The notes beneath the pieces were generated by a model. The model saw only the letters and a list, made by a program, of their open reading frames with translations, made no database searches and was not told the origin of the DNA. A DNA stretch of 64,000 bases from Cliona cf. orientalis (lineage: Eukaryota; Porifera; Demospongiae; Clionaida; Clionaidae), in assembly GCA_963930775.1 (NCBI GenBank), contig OZ005695.1, positions 4,960,001-5,024,000 of the forward strand, written 5' to 3'. Positions 10,800 through 23,019 of the stretch are shown here, piece by piece. Each line of letters begins with the position of its first letter. Position 1 is the stretch's first letter. The translations under genes and the position numbers were made by a program.

Positions 10800-11514
10800 T
10801 ACTTCTGTTTGTTCCTTGGCAGAGGCTATAGGTACGATATAGGAACTACCAATGAGATTGCAGACTCGTGTCATGTGACCAGTTAATGTATGCGCAAGGA
10901 GTATAATTCTCGCGCACATAAGACTATTCTATGCCGTCCACAGGCCGCTGAGCCAGTTATCGAGCGCTAGCATGCCTACTGCGTCTGCTGACTAGGGTAC
11001 GCCGACCATAGATGCGCCAACTAAGGAGAAGGTGATCTTAAATTTGTACAGTGACCAACAGTGTTTGTGCCTACCTGGTGTTCTCGAGTCTGCTCATACC
11101 AAGGCTATCTTTTCAAATATCATCGTTTATCGTTTTTTTTTTTTTTTTTTTGGCCATCGCTGCTTGTCCTCAGTGTCCTCCATTGCAGGAATTCTGAATT
11201 TCTTCTGCTGATCGAGATCGCACAGAAAATAGCAAGCAAGCGCACTCATTATTATCATCGCGAAGCGCATTGCGGTTAGGTATACGTGATATAATGTACA
11301 TTCCAATGGAACAAACGGAAGTAGGTTCATTCACCAGACCCTCTCTCTCTTTGCGTAGGAGGGGCTGGCTCGCGAGACTATGTCTTACCTGGGCTAGCCT
11401 TACCCCAGGCCCTCTCGATCTCCAAGCATTTATTATGGAAGATAGAGAGAGGGCCTGGGGACACGGGTAGCTCAGCTAATTTCATTCGTACTTGTTACAA
11501 TGTCCGATTGTACC

Positions 11515-11625
11515 TAGTCTCGCGCGCCAGCCCTACGAAGGAGGGATCGTAGCGGAGCGCGCGAGATGGCCAAGTCTCCAGACTCCGCCCCAGAGGAGGA
11601 GGGGGCGGGTCCGTGAACGAGACTA
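11515..11625. mobile_element. Short TAGTCTCGCG-ended element (inverted relative of 4522-4616)
   Basis: Begins TAGTCTCGCGCGCCAGCCC and ends CGAGACTA. The interior is the reverse complement of the element near the left end of the 8.9-kb transposon, so it may belong to the extended inverted structure of that transposon. Confidence 0.6.
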
Positions 11626-11800
11626 CATAGCGGCAGAGGAGGTTGGTCACAGATTCTAATTAGAATACGTTTGCCATAGGCTGCAGTGTACGCCCACGCA
11701 ACCCAGATCAACCCGCTGAGTCAGCAAAAACAATTCATTGTATATGATGCGCGATAATAAAATGCACATTCCGCGAAAATTGTGACCAACCTCCTCTGAC

Positions 11801-12575
11801 CAGGGACTATACAGATGGACTGGAAACGCTACATTATTACGCTCGCGAAAATTCTACAATCATCGTTACGCCCGGAAGTGTACCCGGAAATGTCTGACAG
11901 TATTGCTACTATACTGGACTAGGGTGCCATGACAAGTCAATATGGCCGTCTAGTACTTCTATGAAGGCTTGTAGGAAACTCTTAGATAATGTTTAGCACA
12001 CCAAATGTTGTTTACCCAGTGAAGCAACGGGTAAACTTACTTTTTACGTTTGAATAATGCTCATGTCTGTTTTAGTTCGTGAGATTATCCAGCACAAAAG
12101 GTGTCCATCTTTGTCAAGTAAATTTTTAAACTTAGGGGGTCTTGTGCTCCTACCAGCTCAAAAGAATACTGTGCACCCAGTAAAGCAAGATTGGGGCTTA
12201 CTACTCGCGCTGTGTAGAATCCTATGAGAGCTTCACTTTCTGAGCTAATCCAGCACAAAGTATTGCCAGGACATGAAAAGTAGCCATACTGAACTTTTTC
12301 ACTCATAGAGAGCGCACTCAGAAGCACACTCACCACAAAAATAATGGCTTTCAGCACATTGTATCGACTATGGTCTACTGTAGACGCCCTCACAGACGCT
12401 GACTCCGTTCACGGTCAGGTCGACCACCGTTGATGTTTCCAAGCAGCCTTTGTAGCTTCTTACCGCTCGCGATATTTTTTACCCGTAACGATGATTGCAG
12501 AAACGGAAATGTGTACTTTGTAATAGGGCGGCGCGCGCGTTTCCAGTCCATCTGAAAGATAATGTATAGTCCCTG
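11801..12575. mobile_element. 775-bp CAGGGACTATACAG-ended element (hAT-like ends)
   Basis: The left end CAGGGACTATACAGATGGAC and the right end …ATAGTCCCTG are inverted repeats. CTCTGAC directly precedes and directly follows it (7 bp, or 8 with one mismatch). CAGGG termini with an 8-bp duplication are typical of hAT elements. A second, inverted copy lies at 36570-37955. There is no transposase; open frames within it are short. Confidence 0.72.
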
Positions 12576-12599
12576 CTCTGACATAATTATGCATAGCGG

Positions 12600-13004
12600 G
12601 TAAAGGATAGTGGGTGGACGTTTGTGCGCGCGATCGCGAATTTTATTCGCGAACTCGGATTCTGGCCGGCCCGCGCCTGGCTGTGATTCTGTTGACGTCA
12701 TGTCGGTCCAATTAACTAATAAATACGTCATATCCGTGACTATTATATAAGGGGATCTTCTTGAATTTTGACCATATATTTGCTGCATATATGGGCATTC
12801 AGTAGCTCAAATACATGGTGAAATGCAAAATTTATATAGTTAACCATAACTTACGTTTGACCATGTATTTGAGTTTGATCATATAAAGTTTGACAATATA
12901 TTTGGCTTTGAACATAATAATATTATATCAGCAACAATTTTGACCACATATTGGAGTTTGACCATGTATTTGAGCTTGCCAATTTGTCAGTGTTGGAATG
13001 CCAC
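12600..13004 (-). repeat. Right terminal inverted repeat of the 8.9-kb element
   Basis: Reverse complement of 4095-4520, including the TTTGACCATATA subrepeats, the GACGTCA block and the terminal TGTCAGTGTTGGAATGCCA. Confidence 0.85.
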
Positions 13005-13230
13005 ACTACTGTATGTAATTCCACTCCCCGGCATCATCTATAATATTAAAAACTTGGATTGTTAGGCAATGACCAACAGTTGACAATGTATACTCTGTAC
13101 ATGGCTACAAACTAGCTAAATAAGCTGTACACATGTCATGGCTTATTAGTCATGAACATACACAAAATAAACATCAGTAGCCTGGTAATTAATCCTTGTA
13201 ATTACTGAAATATGATAAATTAGTTAAAAG

Positions 13231-16200
13231 TTAGTTTGTTATAGGAGGTACACTGCTGATAAATTTATTCCGTTGAGGTGGTGCCATTCTGTTCTGAATC
13301 CTCTTGTATTGAGCATGACCTGCTGGTGACTATTATGGGAATAGTGTAAACTGCTTCATATTCTGCATTAACTCTCCTCTACTTACGTATTGATTTGTAG
13401 CTACTCTCGACAGGAGCAATCATTTGCATTGATATACTTAATTGTCGATCTCTTCGTTTGAAACGGGTGACTTTCTGCAATATTGTAGTTAAAATGATAA
13501 ATACTATTTTTGTGCTCTGATGATTACCTAGCGTTGTACCCTATATAGCACCAAACCCAATCATTCTTCCCCTCTATTATCAATGGGCACACAAACAACC
13601 CAGGAGCCCAGAACGAGAAGATTGAAAGTTCTTTATCAGCCCTTCTGGATATGAAGCTAGAATCTGATGATGCACCATAATTAATGGCTACTGAAGGACA
13701 ATAGTCATGTAATAATTATGTATACTTATAGTTTGGTTGCTTAATATTACTGCATGTATGCAAAATTAATGTAGAAAGACAGCATTCACTTGCCTCATAT
13801 TTGCTCAATCGAGTTTCCAATTCTGTGCAATGCTTCTCCAATTCCATATCATTCACAGCCACTGTTGTCTCAAACCCATTATTGCTGGTATCAAAGATCT
13901 TCTTTCCATCAGGATCCTTATAGAGAATCACCATCTACAGAATAGCACAATAAGTCATGTCACTGGATAAGGCACAGTCGAGATACTAGCATAAACACTT
14001 GCTACAACTAATCAATTTGTTTGTAAACAGAATAAGCAGAGTCTGGATTTTGATAACACTACAGGAGGTCTACTCGATCAAGCTTGCAAATTTATGCTCT
14101 AGAAATTTGTTTACAGTAGGCATTATGGTCATCATCCAACTCAATCATAATGTTGAATACTCCATCGCCGAGTCCCATCTTGGGAGTGTAGCCAAGCACT
14201 GGTAGGGGTCCGGGAGATGCAGTGACCCCCCCTCCCATTTAGACTGAAATAATTGGTACACAAGCTGGTATTTTCTACAGTCACAGATGTATAATATCAG
14301 GGCCACTAACCAGACAATACAACGCAAAACTTAGGATGCATAATATTCTTCGTGTGCGCTAGGCATACCAAGACTACTGCCCCATATGTTTTGTTAATCA
14401 ATGAGCCTACTTTAGGTATGAACAGAAGGGTGAGGATGATGGTGGCAAAAATGTATATCAAGCAGCCAAAAACCGCTCCATCAGCATTGAGGAATTCATC
14501 CAGAGTAACAGTGAAGACAATCATCATGGTGATAATCACAGTAGAGAGATAGATGATCATTGCAACGTATTTTGAGTCATTGAGGGCTTTAATCACAACC
14601 TTTCTCGTTTGGAAAGCCAGGAACACGGAAAAGAGTTGGGCAAGAATTATGTAAATGAAGATGACACTGATCCAATATAGATCATTAGGTCCTTCACAGA
14701 TAAGATTCTGCTTGTCGAAAAGAACGTTACTGCTTTCCTGTTATTGGTTCCATGGTTAACAATGCTGTATTAATTTGGCATAATAACATACATTTCTTGA
14801 TATTGGTCTTTCTTTGTCCTTTGCCATTACAGCTTTGTAATCGCCAAATATTGCCACAAATATGAGAATGATGATGTCTACTGAACATAAACCAACCACA
14901 ATCATCACCAGATGCCAATCTTGAAGGGGCTATTATTATGGATAATAAACAATCAATGTACCTAAAAAATTAAGCATAATACCATATTCTTTTTCATCCG
15001 TTGCAATGGTTGACGGAATATGAAATAAACTCGTAGCATTTTACCAACAATAGTACCATAGCACAGAAAGTAGCCGAGTGTCTGAGTCCACAAGCGCAAC
15101 TGTTAGAATATTATGTTAGTGACATAAACTCATATTATTGATTCATGTAATAAGTATTATCCAAGAACTAGTCTCACCTGGCAAAATAATGTAACAAGGA
15201 ACTCATCAGTTGAGGGGAAGATGAAAAGAAAAACAGATGCATAAAGCAGCAGGGCACCAGCAATGATGATGTAGTTGAGATTTGGACTAGTCAGGCGGAT
15301 GATTCTATAATAATATAATAGTATTATTGTGATGGTGCATGTGATGATAGTGTACAGTATAGGTGCTTGAGTATACTGTTAAACCATGTGGGAAATCTAC
15401 TCACTTTCTGTTTCTGAAGATGCAATTAAAAAGTAAACAGACCATTGCAAAACTAACTCCAATAGCTACAGCCACGAAATAGACAATGGAAAGAGGGAGG
15501 AAAACTGTTGTGACTATGATAACTGGAGTGCCATCAGGAGGAATACCACCTATGCATGGAGAATATATAGGAACGCACATTATTTGTATACTAGTCAGAT
15601 ACTATGGTTTCATTCAAATTAGGAAGTATACTCATTCAGTAAGAACTTATGTATCGATCATGTGTAGCACTATCACTGTTAATATAAAACACCTTGTAGC
15701 TATATACGTACCTGGCCACACAGTGCTGTTACTTTCACACTTAATGAAAGAAAGATCTGAGTTGTTAACAGTGGCAACCAGTTGTCGGATGATACTGGAG
15801 GTCCTGGGACCTATTGCACAACTTAACTTAGGTACTTGCCCATCTTAGCGACCAGCAATGAGAAATGGGACCACTTGGGATTATTAATTTTGTTTGTAGT
15901 ATATGTAGCTTGTTGTATGGAATACTATGCTTGCGCCTATACACTAATACCTATATAATATACGTATACTCAGTACTGCATTGACTTTGTAGAAAGCAAG
16001 TTGGATATTATCATGATTACAATTGATCATACTAGCTACCATCTTTCCTATGGGGTCGACGTCTCTTTTCTCATAGCATACGGTCACATATAATAATTAT
16101 AATTATAATATTATAGTAGTCAACTGGATGGCTTACCTTTATGTCTGCAAGCATAAAATTTAATGGTAGACGAATTTCTGTATTTGAATACTTTTGCTGT

Positions 16201-19200
16201 CGCTGGTTCACGACTTCCTTGATTGTTGAAATAAATTTCACCCTTTGTACATTCCATATAATATTTTATCATAATATGTGTGATAATGGGTGCTCACGAT
16301 ATTGTATTATGAATTATACGGGCTTACTGAGACACCATTAAAATGAAATTGGTTCAGCCTACTGGTGACATCTTTTGTAAATCTATTTCCATTTTCTCTG
16401 TAATCAAATGGAGCATTCAAGAGCCCTTCTGCTTCAAGTATAGGAAGAGACCTTAGGGAAGAATGCTGATGGTAATCAAGTTATTATTTTAGTTCAAATG
16501 TAGCATACATATTAATTCCTAGTGCAAGAGTCCAGACAGCATCGTATGCCAGATAGGTTATCTCACTAGGTGGACCCTCCATGATTTTATACTGGTACCC
16601 AGATATTTCAGCTTTCCTGAAATATTCGTCTTCAAATTCAGCCGTGGTCTTATAATGCAAAAATTGCATGTAGATAAAATTAATACATGTTTGTCTGTCT
16701 TACCAGATTTACGTCAGTTGGTGATGATGGATCTTTTACGCCATTACTGATTTGTATAGATAAAGTGTTTAAGATGAATTCCTCTAAGTCCAGATTGGAA
16801 CAAGGAATTTCAGAGTCCTCTGCCACCTCTTCTCTCCACCAGTTGTCTCGATACCACCCAGGAATAATCCACACATAGCCAGGGTAGTGGTATTCAGGTT
16901 TAGGATCATCTAATAGACTACTTGCAGCCTGCAAGTACAGGACATGTACAACTAAACTAAAGTGAGAAGATACTAATTGGCTACAGTATACACTCACTAG
17001 CCCAGCTCACCCTGCACATAATCCTCCTAGCATGACGAGGATACATGTTAAGAAAATATATCCTGACTTCTGGTATAAAGAGTTCAGCCATGTGGTAGAC
17101 ATTATCACTGCTCTGAAACAGTGTGATACCCTCTGTTACAACTGTAATGTTGGTTAGTCCAGAATCATTAGAGTGCCATATCTTGGTTGCTGTTAAATTG
17201 TGTTTAAGGACTTCAGTTGTCTGAAAGAATGGCATACCATGGATATTGAAAATAATAGAGTTGGGAGATTCTATGATGGGGAATTGCTACGTAATAATAA
17301 TACTATCGTAATGCACTATTAATTTGCATGGCCTTTTTAGAATCTCAGATTGGGTAAACATTGTTTTCAGGTAGTCTATCTACAGAGATACCACTGATCT
17401 GGGGTGTAAGATCATACATACTTGTTGAAAGAAGTTTTCATCTTGGGTAATTATTTTAAGTTGGGTCCACTTGAACTGCTTCATAATGGCAATCAGTGGC
17501 GAAGTCAGATGTGATTCTAGAGGATAGATTTGCCAGAGGTTGGGGAAGATTTCACGATTACTCAGATGTAGAGCAGATGGAGTATAAGTCACCTGGAAAT
17601 GAAGGAAAGAGATTATAATCCTAATAAGATGACTTATATATTATACAGCAACATGTGCTTCAAAACTCGTATATAAATAGCTACTACATACAGACTGTCC
17701 CAGATCTAGCTAATGAGCTCTTAGGCTAATCCAATGAGATAAACAGAGCCCAGCCATGAACACGAAGTGGGCCTATAAGATTTTATACATGGAGGAATGA
17801 TTGGTAGCCATGAAGTTTAAGATGTGCAAAGAGGAAATTGCAATAATCTTAATAGTTGGCCATGTGTTGAAGCAGAATTGGTAGTATAGCTGCATTAATG
17901 AGGTGGTGAATTTGCAAGATCTGCATGGGATGGCCTGCAGAAAGTGGCTAAAAAGACTTGGACTCTTAACTGGAAAATCATGACCTGTATGTCCCTTAAT
18001 GCACCTATAAAAAAATCTCAAGACAAGGTCCAATGAGATAAATAGAGCCCAGCCATGAACACAAAGTGGCCTATAAGATTTTACATGGAGGAATGATTGG
18101 TAGCCATGAAGTTTAAGATGTGCAAAGAGGAAATTGCATAGTTGGCCATGTATTGAAGCAGAATTGGTAGTATAGCTGCATTAATGAGGTGGTGAATTTG
18201 CAAAATCTGCATGGGATGGCCTGCAGAAAGTGGCTAAAAGACTTGGACTCTTAACCGGAAAATCATGACCTGCTTGTCCCAGAACGCACCTATAAAAAAA
18301 TCTCGAGACAAGGTTTAGAAGAGAGTGTGGTAAACTCAGTAGGGCAACTAAACCAAAAAGGTAATATATATTTGCAAGAGAATCATCACCCTCAGTGACT
18401 CATGGCTACCAGTTGATCGTCCACATAGTGATGTTGCCATGAGCCTCCAATTACTTATCATGCACGTAAGCTATCTCATTGTATTGGGAGCATACCGGTA
18501 CCCATGTATGTGCATGTTAAACTCTCTGTACATACTTGAGTGATATTCCAAAATCTGCTGATCTGAGCTACTGACTCAGTTGCCAAAGAACAACCACATC
18601 CAATCACGGCAACTTTGTCTTCTCCAGTCATCACTTGCTGCAGAAACATCCTTTGTGACTCAATTCTGCTGCACTGAGGTATAAGTACTATCGTAAAGAG
18701 GAAATGGATTGCATGATGGTAGATGCATTGAATTATCACTATTATTATCCTGCATGCCGAGTCAACTGTTCGTCAGCACTGTATAGCTAGCTAGGTAGCT
18801 AGACTGGCAAGTCTCGAGTATTCATAAACAAAGTTATCATGATGGATTATCCATACTCTAGTATACCAGATGGGAATTCATGTTATTTATAATAATTATG
18901 ACCACTGACTGAGAAATAGGGAAAACATGTTTACAATGGTCAATGACAGCGTAAGTTTCATATTAATTTGTGTGTACAAAAAGTAGCTACACGGATATAA
19001 TTAAATTTTATTAATTTAATATTATGTAGTGATATGATATCCAACCTCCAATTTTCACCATAATATTATTTCTACAGGATATTAAAATACGGTACTGAGC
19101 ACAAGAAGGTATAGCTTTAAATAAACGCTGTCCATTGGTGCTTAAAGCAATAATACCACAGTGGAGCCTAGACTTGCATATTAGCGTGATTCACACATCA

Positions 19201-19630
19201 AAAGATGACCCATTCACTGGGCCGTGGGCTATCTTTAATTTTGTGCTCATGAACGTACTCCTGGCCAGAGCCGAGATCAGTAATGATTCTGTTCAATCAT
19301 GGTTCAATTTTAATACTGCATGGAGATTGGACTTCGCTATTTACAGCTTACATTGGAATTTATGAATTTCTTGAACCTTGGTAGTTGATCAGACTCTATC
19401 ACGTCAATGACTAGTTTGTGTCGAGGGAGGATGGCTTCATCTGCGTTGATGATATCTGCTGCTAGCTTCACAGCAGGGATACTCTCAGAGGTAACAAACT
19501 CGCCCCCAAACGACGTTATGAATGCGACATGCAGCTCAGACCTCGTAGTCGTATCAATTAGTGATTCGCACAAGCTGATGAATGGAGAGATTAAAGTTAG
19601 GAAGACAAACAGAAATCTTCTTGCCTTCAT
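13231..19630 (-). CDS. Metabotropic GABA-B-like receptor (class C GPCR)
   Basis: Seventeen exons join in phase (880 aa): 19352-19630, 18536-18673, 17422-17592, 17011-17220, 16704-16928, 16509-16648, 16328-16451, 16137-16242, 15712-15810, 15405-15549, 15178-15304, 14983-15099, 14792-14929, 14411-14737, 13790-13934, 13387-13449, 13231-13319. A hydrophobic signal peptide (RRFLFVFLTLISPFISL) precedes a Venus-flytrap domain with the GABA-B hallmarks CSRIESQRMF, VIGCGCSLATESVAQISRFW and TYLAYDAVWTLALGI. The 7TM part begins after WPGGIPPDGTP and includes LTSPNLNYIIIAGALLLY, LFCQLRLWTQTLGYF and LLFIPK. The tail after 7TM is short, with a possible coiled coil (NDMELEKHCTELETRLSKYE). Family role: G-protein signalling from an extracellular small ligand. 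The ligand cannot be inferred from this sequence. The last two exons (13387-13449, 13231-13319) fit splice rules but are not supported by homology I can recall. Confidence 0.88.
17730..18314. repeat. Tandem duplication, two about 290-bp units, in a receptor intron
   Basis: Unit 1 (17730-18028) and unit 2 (18029-18314) both start TCCAATGAGATAAA and end with a TCTC(A/G)AGACAAGG word. They differ by a few substitutions and small deletions. They lie in the intron between exons 18536-18673 and 17422-17592. Confidence 0.9.
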
Positions 19631-19849
19631 CTTTATCCGAGTTTTATCTTTGTGCGCATGCGCATTAATTTAATTATGCGATCGGCCAAAATTAATTTTG
19701 GGGATAATTTAATTTTTGTTCATGTTGAGTGAGAGTATATACGAGTGTGTCTGTCATTGTCAGACATCAGCTAGCAGCGGCATGATTGTCTCAACAAGGG
19801 GGTGCCTGATTAGTTGGGCTTTGAAAGAGTTAGCTACTAAGCTGCATAA

Positions 19850-20560
19850 ACCCCCAGGCTCCCCATTTCAATCATTTCAATTCAAACAATGAACTGGATC
19901 TGTGACTACCTGACTAATAGAGAGCAAAGAGTTGTCCTAGATGGAACTACCTCTGATCCTTCTCCAGTTACATCAGGAGTACCTATGCTGATGACGTACT
20001 CCTGTTTCGACCTGTAAACAGTGCCACTGATGCCAAACTCCTTCAAAAGGACGTTAACCTGGTACTTTCCTGAATGAAATCCAATGGCCTCACTCCCAAT
20101 TACTCCCGCGTTACCATCACAGCCAACCTGTCCTGGTCACAGCACATTGCACTGACCTGTCGGAAAGCCAAACAACAACTTGGCATGATTCACCGGAAGT
20201 TCCACCAGTCCCCTGACCTGATCCGCCACCAGAAATTTATCGCACAGTGCACAGCTGTCCTGCTCAAACTTGAATACTGCGCAGTCTGGGACCCGCACCA
20301 TCTGAAGGACACCCTGAAGGACACCAATGCCATCGAGAATGTGCTGCCAGAGTGATAACTCATGAGTGGAAGTCAGATCGACTACCCCTCCTTGTGCTCA
20401 AAACTGAATTGGCAAACCCTGAACACCCGGAGAAAGATACAAAAACTCAAAATATATTATGTTATAATAATTTATCAATCATCCCCGCTACAACCTTTAC
20501 CCCCCACCCGCATATGCATCCTTTTGTTGCATCAAACTTAAATAGAGAAAAACATTGGCT
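19850..20560 (+). pseudogene. Non-LTR retrotransposon reverse transcriptase remnant
   Basis: Broken frames read like the reverse transcriptase of CR1/L2/RTE-type LINEs: NWICDYLTNREQRVVLDGTT, then after a deletion and frame change YADDVLLFRPVNSATDAKLL, a TGA in place of the expected Trp codon, then SWSQHIALTCRKAKQQLGMI, LEYCAVWDPHH, ITHEWKSDRLPLL and NNLSIIPATTFTPHPHMHP. The YADD catalytic motif survives, but internal deletions and at least two frame changes make it dead. It lies just upstream of the receptor's first exon, on the opposite strand. Confidence 0.85.
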
Positions 20561-20639
20561 GTGGATGTTTGATGGTAAACTGCTCAAGCAAGTCAGTGGG
20601 GAGGGATATACGGGGATGCCTAGGAATATGGATAATCTA

Positions 20640-21488
20640 CGGTGGCCCAGAAGGGCCATGCATGTCCATTATCCAATACAATATTTCCCATTAATTCGTT
20701 TCCGATTTTGAGTTTTCTCATTACCAACTTCCAATTTGGGTATTTCTCATTTCTACCAGTCTAGTTTACTATTGTAGGCGCCAGTTGTGTGCATACGCCA
20801 ATGTCCTCTGATCCATATTTGTGCGACATGTAGGCTACATGTTAGTCTTGTGCCCAGCCCCCTTTGTGCATGAAATGAAGGGGGCTGGGCATGAGATTAG
20901 CTACATGTATAGCTATACCTCTGGTAGACCTTTTTCATCCTATGACTATTTTAGGGGCACTTCCAAACTAATTAATAATGTCATCATTATGACGTTAACA
21001 GGGGAAGGGGTTGATAGTCAGGGCCTGTCAGGTATGATAATAGCCTGACCTTTGGAGCCACACCCCTCTAATGCTTTTTGCATTACAGGGGTGTGGCTCT
21101 ATGACTGCCATGACACTAAGAGAGGGGTGAGGAGTCCAAGACTTAACGTCATACTGGTAATAATTGCCCGCTTAAGCCATAAGGTACACAGTATGTTGCA
21201 CAGTTAATGACCAGTCACTGCCTTCAACGTATGCCTGTCCACCCTCTCTTACTTTCCATGCATGTGTGCATGCCTATCAATACTATAATAGTTCACTACC
21301 TACCCAAGTTGAAATAGTTAATTAATGAGAAAATTTGAAATTGGAAATAAGGAAGTTGATAATGAGAAAACTCAAAATCGGAAACGAGAAATAGACAAAT
21401 TGGAAGCTGGTAATGAGAAAAGTCGAAATTGGTAATGGGAAATAATATTATTGTATTGGGTAATCGACATGACCCTTCTGGGCCACCG
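20640..21488. mobile_element. 849-bp TA-flanked inverted-repeat element (CGGTGGCCCAGAAGG ends)
   Basis: CGGTGGCCCAGAAGGGCCAT at the left is mirrored by CCTTCTGGGCCACCG at the right, each flanked by TA. The arms continue with repeated words such as GAGAAAACTCAAAATCGGAA and its complement. Two hairpins lie inside: 20828-20915, with stems CTACATGT and CCAGCCCCCTT, and 21055-21100, with GAGCCACACCCCT. No ORF with a domain. Confidence 0.8.
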
Positions 21489-21545
21489 TACTAATCTGTG
21501 GAATGAGACATAGTTTCAAGTATGAACTTAGAATTTGAAATAATA

Positions 21546-21732
21546 CCGTAAATCTGGAAATTTTCGTGTACAGAAACTTTCGTATGATAAATTTTCGTGT
21601 AAAAATATTTTCGTAGGAACGACCCCTTACCGCATTAGCGTTAATAGTGCATACTAATTTTCGTAAGATTAATTTTCGTAGCCGCCACTGACTACGAAAA
21701 TATTTTTACAACGAAAATTTCCAGATTTACGG
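21546..21732. mobile_element. CCGTAAATCTGGAAATTTTCG MITE
   Basis: TA-flanked, 187 bp, nearly perfect inverted repeat (CCGTAAATCTGGAAATTTTC and its complement), with the internal words AATTTTCGTAGCCGCCA and CGTTAATAGTGCATACTAAT. A relative lies at 33806-33996. Confidence 0.9.
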
Positions 21733-22025
21733 TATTATATTATGTACGTTGGATTGATTTTTCATTGAGTTCAAGTTTCTGTAGCACATGGATTCAAATC
21801 CTGAGACATGGAGCTGATTATGAGACCCTTATCCCCCTCTCCAGTTTTGATTTTACTGTAAGCTAGTCTAGCTGGCCAGATGAGTCAGGTGACTGATGGC
21901 CTTTGGCCTTGTGGAACAATTGAGTCCAACTTACGGTCAGCAACATAATAATTGTTATTATTTGTGTCTACATGACAGTGTAACTCCATTAATTTAGCTA
22001 CTCAGCTGTGATTAGAAATCGTACA

Positions 22026-22331
22026 CATAGGCGTAGGAACCAGGGGGGCACCGGGGGCACGTGCCCCCCCAACCAGCAAGGAAGGGGGCCAGTGCCCCAA
22101 CAGCCACAGCAATGCCTGTACATGCCGTTATAGGCCTGACTATGAAATATCATATTGAATTTCGAGAATAAGTACTAAAGTAGCTACAACATCTGTTCTG
22201 ATCGATTTAATATTCGTTTCAAAAGGGCGTAGTTTATACCCAAAGTGGGTATGGTCGCAAAAATTTTGCACGCGCTTCGCGCGCAAATATTACAATGCCC
22301 CCTCAACCATTACCATCTTCCTACGCCTATG
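22026..22331. mobile_element. 306-bp CATAGGCGTAGGAA-ended element, 5-bp target duplication
   Basis: CATAGGCGTAGGAACCAGG at the left and TTCCTACGCCTATG at the right. GTACA precedes (22021-22025) and follows (22332-22336). The interior has a GGGGGCAC/GTGCCCCCC palindrome and GCGCGAAGCGCG symmetry. Confidence 0.88.
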
Positions 22332-23019
22332 GTACAATAACAATAATAGCATTAGCAACTGTTATGAGTAAATGACATCCCATTATCAAATTTGTGTCAC
22401 TTTGAATATTGTCATTCAGGAGTTCAGGCATGTACCGGTGTTTAATCACGGATGCCCATGAATGATACTGTCATGTATTCAGAATGACACAAACATGTTA
22501 CTGACATTAAGTTGGACTCGACTATCGTGTACCTGGACAGGATACCGTTATTATGGGGACTATTAATTATCTCAGAAGAATCTAATTGCACCATAGTGTC
22601 TTAATTATCAGATTCTATGATTGCAACAGCATGATCGAACGAATGCATGCGTACCTGCTCTTTTCATTGATCAGCAAGAGATCTGGAGTAGTATAATAGA
22701 GTATTGGAAGTGCTGAATGGGGTGGGGCAGCAAACCATTAATTGGTGGGTGTGGTCGTACTTCCGACATGAAGCGGGCGCGGGGTGAAAAGAGTAAATCC
22801 CCAAAGTTTGGGCCATAATTATGTCGACCTTGTACCATATTGTGCACCATGTCCGCATACAAATCCCACTCTGCATACAGTAACATCGTTTGGTCGTATA
22901 TACCATGAGGCATTGAATCATAGCAACAACAGTACCCTGTTACTACATCACTTGTGGAAAATGCTGTCCATATAATATTATTATGAAGGTTACACACCCT
23001 TGTTATTGTACAGTGGCTT

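Larger units (their letters stand above)
10204..11380. mobile_element. 1.18-kb TAGTCTCGCG-ended element with about 57-bp inverted repeats
   Basis: The left end TAGTCTCGCGAGCCAGCCCC (10204-10259, continuing CTCCTACGCAAAGAGAGAGT) is the reverse complement of 11322-11380. No convincing target duplication flanks it. It contains the CCGTA element 10259-10799 at its left inner edge. The poly-T run 11134-11151 and the rest of the interior hold no gene I can support. Confidence 0.7.
4095..13004. mobile_element. 8.9-kb element with long terminal inverted repeats and a 9-bp target duplication (Mutator-like architecture)
   Basis: The outer ends are inverted copies: TGGCATTCCAACACTGACAA at 4095 and its complement ending at 13003-13004, with homology running inward for about 410-430 bp on each side. 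The 9-mer ACTACTGTA precedes the left end (4086-4094) and follows the right end (13005-13013), with one ambiguous base at the right border. Long inverted repeats with 9-bp duplications are typical of the Mutator/MULE superfamily. No transposase, RNase-H fold or other recognisable protein is visible inside, so it is non-autonomous or stuffed with later insertions. It lies between the Death-domain gene and the 3' end of the GABA-B-like receptor. The family assignment is inference; the end symmetry is seen directly. Confidence 0.75.

Noticed and set aside
15950-16080. Possible extra exon of the GABA-B-like receptor (minus strand, DVDPIGKMVASMINCNHDN)
   Set aside because: It resembles the neighbouring exon 15712-15810 in pattern, but no AG acceptor gives the required phase and a TGA lies just upstream. 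The exon chain joins in phase without it.
22664-22997. Overlapping minus-strand ORFs of 85 and 108 codons
   Set aside because: No domain, no homologue recalled, no splice logic linking them to a neighbour; composition is like intergenic DNA.
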